NCBI GenBank assembly: GCA_948847595.1
Contig: CAQOGY010000026.1
Span: 1-46,715, forward strand
Length of the DNA stretch: 46,715 nt
Direction of reading: 5' to 3'
From: an uncultured Bacteroides sp.
Lineage (GTDB): Bacteria > Bacteroidota > Bacteroidia > Bacteroidales > Bacteroidaceae
The notes below the pieces were generated by a model. The model did no database searches. It was not told where the DNA came from and saw nothing but the letters and a program-made list of their open reading frames with translations. Position 1 is the first letter of the stretch. The number at the start of each line of letters is the position of its first letter. A program made the position numbers and the translations under genes. Of this stretch, positions 1-9,357 are shown piece after piece.

Positions 1-1337
1 TTGTGACGGCTGCCATGGATACGGTTACCGAAGCGAAAATGGCTATTGCCATTGCCCGTGAAGGTGGTATCGGTGTGATTCACAAAAATATGTCTATTGA
101 GGAGCAGGCAAGACAAGTTGCCATTGTAAAGCGTGCTGAAAATGGTATGATTTACGATCCTGTTACTATCAAGAGAGGTTCTACTGTCAGTGACGCTTTG
201 GGAATTATGGCTGAATATAAAATCGGTGGTATTCCTGTAGTGGATGATGAAGGTTATTTGGTAGGTATCGTTACTAACAGAGATTTGCGTTTCGAAAGAG
301 ACATGACAAAGCATATTGATCTTGTTATGACTCCTAAAGAAAGATTGGTTACTACCAATCAGTCTACCGATCTGGAATCTGCTGCACAGATTCTTCAAAA
401 ACATAAGATTGAAAAGTTGCCGATTGTAGGAATGGATGGCAAACTGATCGGTCTTGTTACATATAAAGATATTACAAAGGCAAAAGATAAACCGATGGCT
501 TGTAAAGATGCCAAAGGTCGTCTGCGGGTAGCTGCAGGTGTCGGCGTTACTGCTGATACGCTGGATCGTATGCAGGCATTGGTGGATGCCGGTGCAGATG
601 CTATCGTAATCGATACGGCTCACGGACATTCTATGTACGTTATTGAGAAACTGAAAGAAGCAAAGAAACGCTTCCCGAATATTGATATCGTGGTAGGTAA
701 CATTGCTACCGGAGAAGCTGCGAAGGCTTTGGCAGAAGCTGGTGCTGATGCTGTGAAAGTAGGTATCGGTCCGGGTTCTATCTGTACGACTCGTGTTGTT
801 GCAGGTGTAGGTGTTCCTCAGTTGTCGGCTGTATATGATGTAGCCAAGGCACTGAAAGGTACAGGTGTTCCTCTGATTGCTGATGGTGGTTTGCGCTATT
901 CCGGTGATGTGGTAAAAGCATTGGCTGCCGGCGGATATTGTGTGATGATCGGATCATTGGTTGCCGGAACAGAAGAGTCTCCGGGTGATACTATCATCTT
1001 TAACGGACGTAAATTCAAATCATATCGCGGTATGGGTTCATTGGAAGCAATGGAGAATGGCTCTAAAGACCGTTATTTCCAGAGTGGAACTGCCGACGTG
1101 AAGAAATTGGTTCCGGAAGGTATTGCTGCTCGTGTTCCTTATAAAGGTACACTTTATGAAGTAGTTTATCAGTTGTCTGGTGGTCTTCGTGCAGGTATGG
1201 GATATTGCGGTGCTGCTAATATTGAAAAACTTCATGATGCGAAGTTTACTCGTATTACAAATGCCGGAGTGATGGAAAGTCACCCGCATGATGTGACGAT
1301 TACCAGTGAATCACCTAACTATAGCCGTCCGGAATAA
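1..1337 (+). CDS. guaB: Inosine-5'-monophosphate dehydrogenase, 5' end outside window
   Basis: IMP dehydrogenase oxidises IMP to XMP with NAD+, the committed step of GMP synthesis in the cytoplasm. The reading frame is open to the left edge. The 444 visible residues against about 490 for the family mean that roughly 47 N-terminal residues are missing. Seen: the barrel start (TAAMDTVTE), a tandem CBS pair at about residues 50-165 of the visible part, then the rest of the (beta/alpha)8 barrel with the catalytic-cysteine loop GPGSICTTR (Cys about 261 of the visible part), the flavoprotein-like phosphate-binding region IADGGLRYSGD, and the flap region near SYRGMGSLEAM. It ends 14 bp before a strong hairpin. 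Identification is near certain. GTG at position 3 is an internal valine codon, not a start. Confidence 0.97.
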   Translation, partial: VTAAMDTVTEAKMAIAIAREGGIGVIHKNMSIEEQARQVAIVKRAENGMIYDPVTIKRGSTVSDALGIMAEYKIGGIPVVDDEGYLVGIVTNRDLRFERDMTKHIDLVMTPKERLVTTNQSTDLESAAQILQKHKIEKLPIVGMDGKLIGLVTYKDITKAKDKPMACKDAKGRLRVAAGVGVTADTLDRMQALVDAGADAIVIDTAHGHSMYVIEKLKEAKKRFPNIDIVVGNIATGEAAKALAEAGADAVKVGIGPGSICTTRVVAGVGVPQLSAVYDVAKALKGTGVPLIADGGLRYSGDVVKALAAGGYCVMIGSLVAGTEESPGDTIIFNGRKFKSYRGMGSLEAMENGSKDRYFQSGTADVKKLVPEGIAARVPYKGTLYEVVYQLSGGLRAGMGYCGAANIEKLHDAKFTRITNAGVMESHPHDVTITSESPNYSRPE

Positions 1338-1351
1338 TTTATATAAACGGT

Positions 1352-1412
1352 AAACGATTAACGGTGAACAGGCTGTATGGCATATGTTCGTTGTTCACCG
1401 TTTGTCGTTTTT
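1352..1412 (+). terminator. Hairpin with T tail after guaB
   Basis: Arms 1352-1370 and 1392-1410 match at 17 of 19 positions (outer core AACGGTGAACA / TGTTCACCGTT), with a 21 nt loop, and the right arm runs into a T5 tract. This has the form of an intrinsic terminator. It ends only 12 nt before the next start codon, so it may also act as a leader structure of the downstream gene. Confidence 0.75.
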
Positions 1413-1424
1413 AAATAAAAATCA

Positions 1425-2969
1425 ATGATGAAAAGAAATCTGCTTTTAGGATGGATAAGTCTCTTCGGAGTATTAGCTTTCGCTCAGGAAGATCCCGTAG
1501 TGATGCGGATTAATGGGAAAGAAATACCTCGTTCGGAGTTTGAATACTCCTATCGCCGGCATACGGACGGTAATGGTACGAAATTGTCTCCTAGAGAATA
1601 TGCGGAGCTTTTCATTCTGTCTAAGTTGAAAGTGGAAGCGGCCAGAGCGGCCGGACTCGACACTACTTCGGCTTTTCGCAAGCAACAGGAGGCTTATCGG
1701 ACAAATTTGCTGAGGTCATACCTTCTGGATGATCAGGAAATGGATGGCAATGCCCGTATTCTATATCAGAAGATGAAGGAAAATGTACGTGGCGGACAAG
1801 TGCAGATACGGCAAATTTACAAATATCTGCCTCAGACCATTACATCCCGGCATTTACAGGAGGAACAGGCTCGCATGGACTCTATTTATCAGGTGATACA
1901 AAATCAGCCGAGTGTGAATTTTGCCCGTTTGGTAGATCGGTTTTCGGATGATAAACGTTGTCGGTGGATAGAAAGTTTACAGACAACATCGGAGTTTGAG
2001 GAGGCTGCTTTCTCTTTAGCAAAAGGTGAAATATCCAAACCTTTTTTTACTCCGGAGGGGATTCATATTCTGAAAGTCATAGATCGAAAGGAAGTGCCTG
2101 CATATGAAGTCGTTAGTGACAGTCTTCTGAATCGTTTAAGGCGTCAGCCGTTGGATAAAGGAACGGAAGCCATCGTAGAGCAATTGAAAAAGGAATACCA
2201 GTATATTCCCAATATGGAGTCTTTGGAAGAAGTATTGCAGAAAGGTGGAACGGAACGGGCTTTGTTTACCATCAACGGGCAGGCATATACAGGAGAAATG
2301 TTTAAGCGGTTTGCTTCATCCCATCCTCAGGCTGTAAAACGGCAGTTGAATGGCTTTATAGCAAAATCTCTGCTGGATTATGAGAGTCAGCATATGGAAA
2401 GAAAACATCCGGAACTTCGTTATACTTTGCAGGAATATGCTGAGAAATGTCTGGCTGAGGAAATCGTGCATCAGAAAGTAGATTTACCGGCTGTTAACGA
2501 CCGGGCGGGATTGGCTACTTATTTTAAGTTTCATTCATCGGATTACCGATGGGAGCATCCCCGATACAAAGGAGTAGTGTTGCATTGTGCAGATAAAAAG
2601 ACTGCTAAACAGGCTAAAAAGCTACTGAAAAAAGTTCCGGAGAATGAATGGGAGGATATGCTTCGCAAAACATTTAATACATCCGGTGCTGAAACAATTA
2701 AAATTGAACAGGGTGTTTTTGCCGACGGAGATAATAAATATATAGATAAATTGGTCTTTAAGAAGGGCACTTTTGACCCTGTAGTGTCTTATCCTTTTAC
2801 TATTGCTGTAGGCAAAAAACAGAAGGGACCGGAGGATTACAGAGAGGTAATTGATCAGGTGAGAAAAGATTATAGAAGCTATCTTAACGCATATTGGGAG
2901 CAAGAATTGAGGGAGTCTGGTAAGGTTGAAATAAACCAAGAGGTTTTAAAAACAGTTAATAATAACTGA
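1425..2969 (+). CDS. Periplasmic parvulin-type (PpiC) peptidyl-prolyl isomerase
   Basis: 514 aa. The first 20 residues form a signal peptide (MMKRNLLLGWISLFGVLAFA-QE). A SurA-N-like segment follows (INGKEIPRSEFEY), then a rotamase/PpiC domain at about residues 123-228 (VQIRQIYKYLPQT, FARLVDRFSDD, FTPEGIHILKVIDR). The remaining 280 residues are mostly helical and repeat the INGQAYTGEMFKRF pattern, as if a second chaperone module followed. Such proteins assist folding of outer-membrane proteins in the periplasm. It is the first of three related genes (1425, 3024, 3879). The next gene starts 54 bp downstream. The exact substrate cannot be read from the sequence. The start is the first ATG of an ATG-ATG pair. 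Confidence 0.85.
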   Translation: MMKRNLLLGWISLFGVLAFAQEDPVVMRINGKEIPRSEFEYSYRRHTDGNGTKLSPREYAELFILSKLKVEAARAAGLDTTSAFRKQQEAYRTNLLRSYLLDDQEMDGNARILYQKMKENVRGGQVQIRQIYKYLPQTITSRHLQEEQARMDSIYQVIQNQPSVNFARLVDRFSDDKRCRWIESLQTTSEFEEAAFSLAKGEISKPFFTPEGIHILKVIDRKEVPAYEVVSDSLLNRLRRQPLDKGTEAIVEQLKKEYQYIPNMESLEEVLQKGGTERALFTINGQAYTGEMFKRFASSHPQAVKRQLNGFIAKSLLDYESQHMERKHPELRYTLQEYAEKCLAEEIVHQKVDLPAVNDRAGLATYFKFHSSDYRWEHPRYKGVVLHCADKKTAKQAKKLLKKVPENEWEDMLRKTFNTSGAETIKIEQGVFADGDNKYIDKLVFKKGTFDPVVSYPFTIAVGKKQKGPEDYREVIDQVRKDYRSYLNAYWEQELRESGKVEINQEVLKTVNNN

Positions 2970-3023
2970 TGTAACCGATTATTCACTATCTTCGTACCTT
3001 AAATAAGTAGATTTGAATTGACA

Positions 3024-3869
3024 ATGCGAATATTAGTCCTCTTACTAATTACCCTTCTCTGTTGTGGAGCGTGCAAAGAGCAGTACGACCACAAAGGCAA
3101 GACTGCATTGGTGGAGGTAGATGGTAATTTTTTGTATAAAGAAGATTTGATGTCTGTACTACCGGTCGGATTGTCAAAAGATGATAGCATTCTTTTCGCC
3201 GAGCATTACATTCGTAGCTGGGCGGAGGAGATTTTGTTGTATGAAAAAGCTGCGAATAATATTCCGGATAATGTGGATGTAGATAAGCTGGTGGAGAATT
3301 ACCGGAAAGCTTTGATTATGCATACCTATCAGCAGGAATTGATAAACCAAAAACTGACGAATGATATTTCGGAACAGGAAATAGCGGATTATTATGAGAA
3401 AAACAAGGAATTGTTTAAACTGGAATCTCCGCTGATCAAGGGATTGTTTATTAAAGTACCGTTGACGGCACCTCAGCTGAACAATGTTCGCAGATGGTAC
3501 AAGACGGAAAAACAGGATGCTGTGGAAAGTCTGGAAAAATATAGTTTGCAGAATGCGGTGAAGTATGAATACTTTTACAATAAATGGGTTCCGGTTACGG
3601 ATGTTCTGGACCTGATTCCATTGAAAGAGGCGTCACCGGATCAATATGTAGACAAGCACCGACATGTGGAACTGAAAGATACGGCATTTTACTATTTCCT
3701 CAATGTGAGCGATTATCGCGGGGCAGGTGAAGAGAAACCGTATGAGTTTGCCCGGTCGGAAGTGAAGGATTTACTGGTCAATCAGAAACGGGTGAACTTT
3801 ATGGAACAAGTGAAGAATGATCTGTATCAGCAGGCTGTAAACAAGAAGAAGATTATATACAATTATTAA
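3024..3869 (+). CDS. Lipoprotein related to PpiC/SurA chaperones, no clear isomerase domain
   Basis: 281 aa from the ATG at 3024; a TTG at 3018 in the same frame is a less likely start. The N terminus MRILVLLLITLLCCGAC-KEQ is a lipoprotein signal with Cys about 17. A SurA-N-like opening follows (VEVDGNFLYKEDLMSVLP), then a charged helical body including NDISEQEIADYYEKNKELFKL, the hinge typical of SurA/PpiC proteins just before the parvulin domain. The C-terminal 150 residues do not show the GGxLG-type parvulin motifs, so I see a chaperone-like protein rather than a proven isomerase. It ends 9 bp before the SurA-like gene and is surely co-transcribed with it. Likely periplasmic face, membrane anchored, acting in outer-membrane protein assembly (inference). 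Confidence 0.75.
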   Translation: MRILVLLLITLLCCGACKEQYDHKGKTALVEVDGNFLYKEDLMSVLPVGLSKDDSILFAEHYIRSWAEEILLYEKAANNIPDNVDVDKLVENYRKALIMHTYQQELINQKLTNDISEQEIADYYEKNKELFKLESPLIKGLFIKVPLTAPQLNNVRRWYKTEKQDAVESLEKYSLQNAVKYEYFYNKWVPVTDVLDLIPLKEASPDQYVDKHRHVELKDTAFYYFLNVSDYRGAGEEKPYEFARSEVKDLLVNQKRVNFMEQVKNDLYQQAVNKKKIIYNY

Positions 3870-3878
3870 ATACAAAGA

Positions 3879-5261
3879 ATGAAGAAGTTTGTGAACTTTA
3901 GATTTATTGTTACCCTTGTCCTGGCAGTATTTGCCAACGTGGTAACTTATGCACAGGACAATGTAATTGATGAGGTAGTTTGGGTAGTAGGTGACGAAGC
4001 TATTTTGAAATCAGATGTAGAAGAGGCCCGTATGGATGCCTTGTACAATGGACGCAGATTTGAAGGCGATCCTTATTGTGTAATACCCGAAGAAATCGCT
4101 GTGCAGAAGTTATTCCTGCACCAGGCAAAGTTGGATAGTATCGAAGTTTCCGAAGCGGAAATCATTCAGCGTGTAGATATGATGACCAATATGTATATCC
4201 AGCAGATTGGTTCTAAGGAGAAAATGGAGGAATACTTCAATAAGACTGCTACTCAAATTCGTGAAACGTTGCGCGAAAATGCCCGTGATGGACTGACAGT
4301 ACAGAAGATGCAGCAGAAACTGGTAGGAGATATCAAGGTAACTCCGGCAGAAGTACGCCGATATTTCAAGGATCTTCCTCAGGACAGTATCCCTTATATT
4401 CCGACTCAGGTAGAGGTGCAGATTATTACACTGCAACCTAAAATTCCTATTGCTGAAATTGAAGATGTAAAGAGACGTCTGCGCGATTATACAGACCGTG
4501 TGACAAAGGGTGAAATTGATTTTTCTACACTGGCACGTCTGTATTCCGAAGATAAGGCTTCTGCTATCAAAGGTGGTGAACTTGATTTTATGGGACGTGG
4601 TATGCTGGATCCGGCTTATGCCAATGTAGCATTCAGTCTTCAGGACCCGAAGAAAGTATCCAAGATTGTAGAATCTGAATTTGGTTATCATATTATCCAG
4701 CTTATCGAGAAACGTGGCGACCGTGTGAATACCCGTCACATTCTGTTGCGTCCGAAAGTATCTGAAAAGGAGTTGACTGAGGCTTGTGCCCGTTTGGATT
4801 CTATTGGCGATGATATCCGTCAGAATAAGTTTACATTTGATGAGGCTGCCTCTGTGATTTCACAGGATAAGGATACTCGTAATAATCACGGTCTTATGGT
4901 GAATACGAATGAGCGTACAGGTATCACTACTTCTAAGTTCCAGATGCAGGATTTGCCTCAGGATGTTGCGAAAGTGGTGGATAAGATGAATGTAGGCGAA
5001 ATTTCCAGAGCCTTTACGATGATTAACGAGAAGGATGGAAAAGAAGTTTGTGCCATTGTAAAACTGAAAGCAAAGATTAACGGTCATAAAGCTACCATTG
5101 CAGAAGACTATCAGGACCTGAAAGAAATCGTGATGGATAAGCGCCGGGAAGAAATGTTGCAGAAGTGGATTCTGAACAAACAAAAACATACGTATGTACG
5201 TATTGACCCGAATTGGCAGAAGTGTGACTTCAAGTATCCGGGTTGGGTAAGGAACGATTGA
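3879..5261 (+). CDS. surA: SurA-like periplasmic chaperone with two parvulin domains
   Basis: 460 aa. Signal peptide to about residue 25 (VNFRFIVTLVLAVFANVVTYA-QD). SurA N-terminal domain with VIDEVVWVVGDEAILKSDVEEAR, which corresponds to the canonical 'D.VvAvVnd.vIl.sdv' opening. First parvulin domain about 180-285 (TQVEVQIITLQP, FSTLARLYSEDKASAIKGGELDFMGRG, SEFGYHIIQLIEKRG). Second about 287-390 (VNTRHILLRP, FDEAASVISQDKDTRNNHG). This is the full domain order of SurA, the outer-membrane-protein chaperone of the periplasm. It sits in a run with two related genes upstream and an LptA/OstA-like gene downstream, all serving envelope biogenesis. Confidence in family is high. Functional equivalence to E. 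coli SurA is inferred. Confidence 0.88.
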   Translation: MKKFVNFRFIVTLVLAVFANVVTYAQDNVIDEVVWVVGDEAILKSDVEEARMDALYNGRRFEGDPYCVIPEEIAVQKLFLHQAKLDSIEVSEAEIIQRVDMMTNMYIQQIGSKEKMEEYFNKTATQIRETLRENARDGLTVQKMQQKLVGDIKVTPAEVRRYFKDLPQDSIPYIPTQVEVQIITLQPKIPIAEIEDVKRRLRDYTDRVTKGEIDFSTLARLYSEDKASAIKGGELDFMGRGMLDPAYANVAFSLQDPKKVSKIVESEFGYHIIQLIEKRGDRVNTRHILLRPKVSEKELTEACARLDSIGDDIRQNKFTFDEAASVISQDKDTRNNHGLMVNTNERTGITTSKFQMQDLPQDVAKVVDKMNVGEISRAFTMINEKDGKEVCAIVKLKAKINGHKATIAEDYQDLKEIVMDKRREEMLQKWILNKQKHTYVRIDPNWQKCDFKYPGWVRND

Positions 5262-5283
5262 TGTTTAAACAGCTTGACTTTAT

Positions 5284-7014
5284 ATGCTGAAACAAAACAA
5301 AAAAGATAAACAGCAAGACGGGCATAGATGGCTTCTTATAGGCTTTCTATGCCTGTTTGCCGTATGCCTTGTGGCGCAGGTGAAGCCCACCGGACAGACT
5401 AAAAAGGCTGAGACTCCGGCTGCGAAAACTCCAAATGGAACGAAGCAAACTGATAAAGATATCAAGAAAGAGCCCGAAAATAAGAAGACGAAAGTATATT
5501 TGCTTCATGCCAATCAGGGACAGGCCGACAAGCTTGCCCGACCGGATGTTCAGGTACTGATTGGGAATGTAAAGCTGCGTCACGACAGTATGTATATGTT
5601 TTGTGACAGTGCTTTGATTTACGAGAAAACCAATTCGGTAGAAGCATTCAGCAATGTACGTATGGAGCAGGGGGATACCTTGTTTATTTACGGTGATTAT
5701 CTTTACTACGACGGGATGACACAGATTGCGCAGATTCGTGAGAACGTAAAGATGATCAACCGGAACACGACGCTTCTGACCGATAGTCTGAATTATGACC
5801 GTCTTTATGATCTCGGTTATTATTTCGAGGGCGGTACTTTGATGGATGAAGAGAATGTGTTGACCTCGGATTGGGGAGAATACAGTCCGGCTACCAAACA
5901 GTCGGTATTCAATCATGATGTGAAATTGGTGAATCCCAAGTTTGTCCTGACGTCGGATACACTGAAATATAATACTTTTTCCAAGATTGCTACCATTCTC
6001 GGTCCTTCGAATATCGTAAGTGACAATAATCACATCTATTCGGAACGAGGCTTCTATAATACACTCAGCGAACAGGCTGAATTGTTGGACCGTTCTATCC
6101 TGACGAATGAGGGAAAGAAGTTGATTGGTGACAGTTTGTTTTATGACCGGAAAGTGGGATACGGTGAAGCGTTCGATAATATACGAATGACGGATACCAT
6201 TAACAAGAATATGTTGACCGGCGATTATTGTTTCTATAACGAATTGACCGACTCTGCTTTTGCTACCAAACGTGCAGTTGCTATTGACTATTCACAAGGA
6301 GACAGTCTCTTTATGCATGGAGATACGTTGCAGCTTATTTCCTATAATCTGAATACGGACTCTGTTTTCCGCCTGATGAAAGCTTATCATAAGGTACGTA
6401 TGTACCGGACGGATGTACAGGGAGTTTGTGACTCACTGGTTTATAATTCAAAAGACTCTTGTCTGACCATGTATACCGATCCGATTCTTTGGAATGAAGG
6501 TCAGCAACTGCTTGGTGAGGAGATCAAGATTTATATGAATGACAGTACCATTAACTGGGCCCACATTATCAATCAGGCACTGACGGTGGAGATGAAAGAT
6601 TCTGTTCATTATAACCAAGTGTCCGGTAAAGAGATGAAAGCCTATTTCGAAAATGGTGATATGCGTCATATTGAAGTGATAGGTAATGTGATGACCGCTT
6701 TCTACCCGGAAGAAAAAGACAGTACAATGACTGGATTTAATAATATGGAAGGAAGTGTGCTCCATCTTTATATGAAAGAGAAGAAGATGGAAAAAGGGAT
6801 GTTCGTAGGTAAGTCCAACGGAACATTATATCCGATGGATCAGATTCCTCCCGACAAGTTGCGGCTATCTACATTTGCCTGGTTTGACTATGTCCGCCCT
6901 TTAAATAAAGAAGATATATTCAACTGGAGAGGCAAGAAGGAAGGAGAGACACTGAAACCAACCACCGACCGGAAGCCAAAGACAGATAAGCGAAGTTTAA
7001 TTAATATGAAGTAA
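5284..7014 (+). CDS. OstA/LptA-like organic-solvent-tolerance family protein
   Basis: 576 aa. An N-terminal hydrophobic segment (about 15-32, WLLIGFLCLFAVCLVAQ) is a signal peptide or anchor after a basic stretch, followed by a Lys/Pro-rich linker. From about residue 75 on it shows repeating beta-jellyroll units of the OstA/LptA type (VLIGNVKLRHDSMYMFCDSA, VEAFSNVRMEQGDTLFIYGD, IRENVKMINRNTTLLTDSL, LTSDTLKYNTFSKIATILGPS). LptA-type proteins form the periplasmic bridge that carries lipopolysaccharide to the outer membrane. Here the protein is several times longer than LptA (about 185 aa) and lacks an obvious LptD barrel, so a periplasmic LPS-transport or scaffold role is an inference. It follows surA by 22 bp and overlaps functionally with outer-membrane assembly. 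Confidence 0.78.
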   Translation: MLKQNKKDKQQDGHRWLLIGFLCLFAVCLVAQVKPTGQTKKAETPAAKTPNGTKQTDKDIKKEPENKKTKVYLLHANQGQADKLARPDVQVLIGNVKLRHDSMYMFCDSALIYEKTNSVEAFSNVRMEQGDTLFIYGDYLYYDGMTQIAQIRENVKMINRNTTLLTDSLNYDRLYDLGYYFEGGTLMDEENVLTSDWGEYSPATKQSVFNHDVKLVNPKFVLTSDTLKYNTFSKIATILGPSNIVSDNNHIYSERGFYNTLSEQAELLDRSILTNEGKKLIGDSLFYDRKVGYGEAFDNIRMTDTINKNMLTGDYCFYNELTDSAFATKRAVAIDYSQGDSLFMHGDTLQLISYNLNTDSVFRLMKAYHKVRMYRTDVQGVCDSLVYNSKDSCLTMYTDPILWNEGQQLLGEEIKIYMNDSTINWAHIINQALTVEMKDSVHYNQVSGKEMKAYFENGDMRHIEVIGNVMTAFYPEEKDSTMTGFNNMEGSVLHLYMKEKKMEKGMFVGKSNGTLYPMDQIPPDKLRLSTFAWFDYVRPLNKEDIFNWRGKKEGETLKPTTDRKPKTDKRSLINMK

Positions 7015-7015
7015 T

Positions 7016-7318
7016 ATGGGAATGTTTTTCAATTCGATGAGAAAACCTCGAGGCTTTAATCATCAATACATTTACGTAAACGAGCGGAAAGAAAAGCTTG
7101 AGAAGATGGAGGAGAAGGCGAAACGCGAGTTGGGAATGCTTCCGGATAAAGAATTCAGTCCCGAAGATATCCGTGGTAAGTTTGTTGAAGGTACGACGCA
7201 CCTGAAGCGCAGAAAGGCAAGTGGCCGTAAGCCTGTATCTTTTGGAATCATATTGATTATCATAGCTTTCCTTTTATATTTGTGGCATTATTTAGCGACG
7301 GGAAGCTGGTCATTTTAA
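7016..7318 (+). CDS. Small single-span membrane protein, function unknown
   Basis: 100 aa. Basic, charged cytoplasmic-like N-terminal 75 residues with a short coiled-coil-like stretch (NERKEKLEKMEEKAKRELG), then one C-terminal membrane helix (SFGIILIIIAFLLYLWHYLA, about 75-94). It begins 1 bp after the OstA-like stop codon and ends 14 bp before mutL, so it belongs to the same transcription unit. I do not recognise a named family. Its coding status is supported by the tight spacing and by the clear soluble-plus-helix composition. Confidence 0.75.
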   Translation: MGMFFNSMRKPRGFNHQYIYVNERKEKLEKMEEKAKRELGMLPDKEFSPEDIRGKFVEGTTHLKRRKASGRKPVSFGIILIIIAFLLYLWHYLATGSWSF

Positions 7319-7332
7319 CTACTAAATAAACT

Positions 7333-9255
7333 ATGAGCGATATAATTCATTTGTTGCCTGATTCGGTAGCTAATCAGATTGCTGCCGGTGAAGTGATACA
7401 ACGTCCGGCATCTGTTATTAAAGAGCTAGTGGAGAATGCGATCGATGCAGATGCTCAAAATATACATGTGTTAGTTACGGATGCCGGTAAGACCTGCATC
7501 CAGATTATAGACGATGGAAAGGGAATGTCCGAAACGGACGCGCGACTTTCCTTTGAACGCCATGCGACTTCTAAGATTCGGGAAGCAGCGGATTTGTTTG
7601 CTTTGCGTACGATGGGGTTTCGTGGAGAAGCACTGGCTTCCATTGCAGCTGTGGCGCAGGTTGAACTGAAAACACGGTTGGAATCGGAAGAACTGGGAAC
7701 AAAACTGGTGATTGCAGGCTCCAAAGTCGAAAGTCAGGAAGCTGTTTCCTGTTCCAAGGGAAGTAACTTCTCTGTGAAGAATCTGTTCTTCAACGTGCCC
7801 GCCCGTCGCAAGTTCCTGAAAGCTAATTCAACAGAACTAAGTAATATTCTGGCAGAGTTTGAACGTATTGCTTTGGTTCATCCCGAAGTAGCCTTTTCGC
7901 TTTACAGCAATGATTCCGAACTGTTTAATCTGCCTGTATCTCCTTTGCGGCAACGTATTCTTGCTATCTTCGGCAAGAAGCTGAATCAACAGTTGCTGAA
8001 TATAGAGGTGAATACTACGATGGTGAAAATCTCAGGCTACATAGCGAAGCCGGAAACTGCCCGTAAGAAAGGTGCTCACCAATATTTCTTTGTCAACGGG
8101 CGTTATATGCGCCATCCTTATTTTCATAAGGCAGTGATGGAGGCTTATGAACAGTTGATTCCCGTTGGCGAGCAAGTTTCCTACTTTATTTATTTTGAAG
8201 TGGATCCGGCTAATATCGATGTGAATATTCATCCCACTAAGACAGAAATCAAGTTTGAGAATGAACAGGCTATCTGGCAAATACTTTCGGCATCAGTAAA
8301 GGAGTCGTTGGGCAAGTTCAGCGCCATTCCTTCCATTGATTTCGATACGGAAGATATGCCGGATATTCCTGCATTTGAGCAGAATCTGCCTCCTGCACCT
8401 CCGAAGATTCATTATAATTCGGATTTCAATCCGTTCAAAGTATCTTCCGGTGGAAGTGGCGGCGGATCATATAGCCGTCCGAAGGTGGAATGGGAAGGAC
8501 TGTATGGTGGATTGACCAAGGCAAGTAAGATGAATGAGCCTCAGCAGGAACCGGAAATGGATTGGGAAAATTCTCCTTTCGAGGAAGAACCGATGGTTGC
8601 TGAAGAGAAAACTATTTCGGCGGTATCTGCCGCTTCCTCCACTTTCTCATCGGCCTCCTCTACTTTATATGCCAATGAATCGGTGATTGAGAAAGGGAAT
8701 CTGCATTTGCAGTTCAAAGGTCGTTTTATTCTGACTTCGGTGAAATCCGGATTGATGTTGATCGACCAGCATCGTGCGCATATCCGCGTACTTTTTGATC
8801 GGTATATGGTGCAGATAAAACAAAAACAAGGTGTTTCGCAGGGAGTGCTTTTCCCCGAGATATTACAGCTGCCTGCTTCAGAAGCGGCTGTCCTGCAAGG
8901 AATCATGGATGATTTGTCGGCGGTAGGTTTCGATCTGAGTGATTTGGGTGGCGGTAGTTATGCTATCAATGGCATTCCTTCGGGGATAGAAGGATTGAAT
9001 CCGGTTGAGTTGGTACGGAATATGCTACATACAGCTATGGAAAAAGGGAATGATGTGAAGGAGGAAATCCAGAATATCTTAGCTTTAACACTCGCACGTG
9101 CGGCGGCTATTGTATATGGTCAGGTATTGAGTAATGAGGAAATGGTAAGTCTTGTAGACAGTCTTTTTGCCTGTCCTTCACCAAATTACACTCCGGATGG
9201 CAAAACAGTCTTGACAACAATCAAGGAAGAGGACATCGAGAAATTATTCAAATAA
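7333..9255 (+). CDS. mutL: DNA mismatch repair protein MutL
   Basis: 640 aa. The GHKL ATPase occupies the first 330 residues: [75 protein letters not shown] low-complexity linker of about 110 residues follows (SGGSGGGS, then acidic and Ser-rich stretches). The C-terminal dimerisation domain starts near residue 455 ([25 protein letters not shown]) with the [12 protein letters not shown] clamp-binding-like motif. MutL couples MutS recognition to strand incision. The segment where endonuclease MutLs have DQHAxxERxxxE reads [12 protein letters not shown], and the usual CPHGRP region reads [11 protein letters not shown], so the metal site looks lost. Last gene of the run that starts at 1425; 102 bp separate it from ompA. 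Confidence 0.96.
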
Positions 9256-9357
9256 AACAAATAAAATCATCATTTCTTAAAACCTTTTAGTTCAGTTCGT
9301 GTTATTTAAATAGTTCAACAAAGAAAAGATTATAATAACCACTTAACTATTAGGTAT

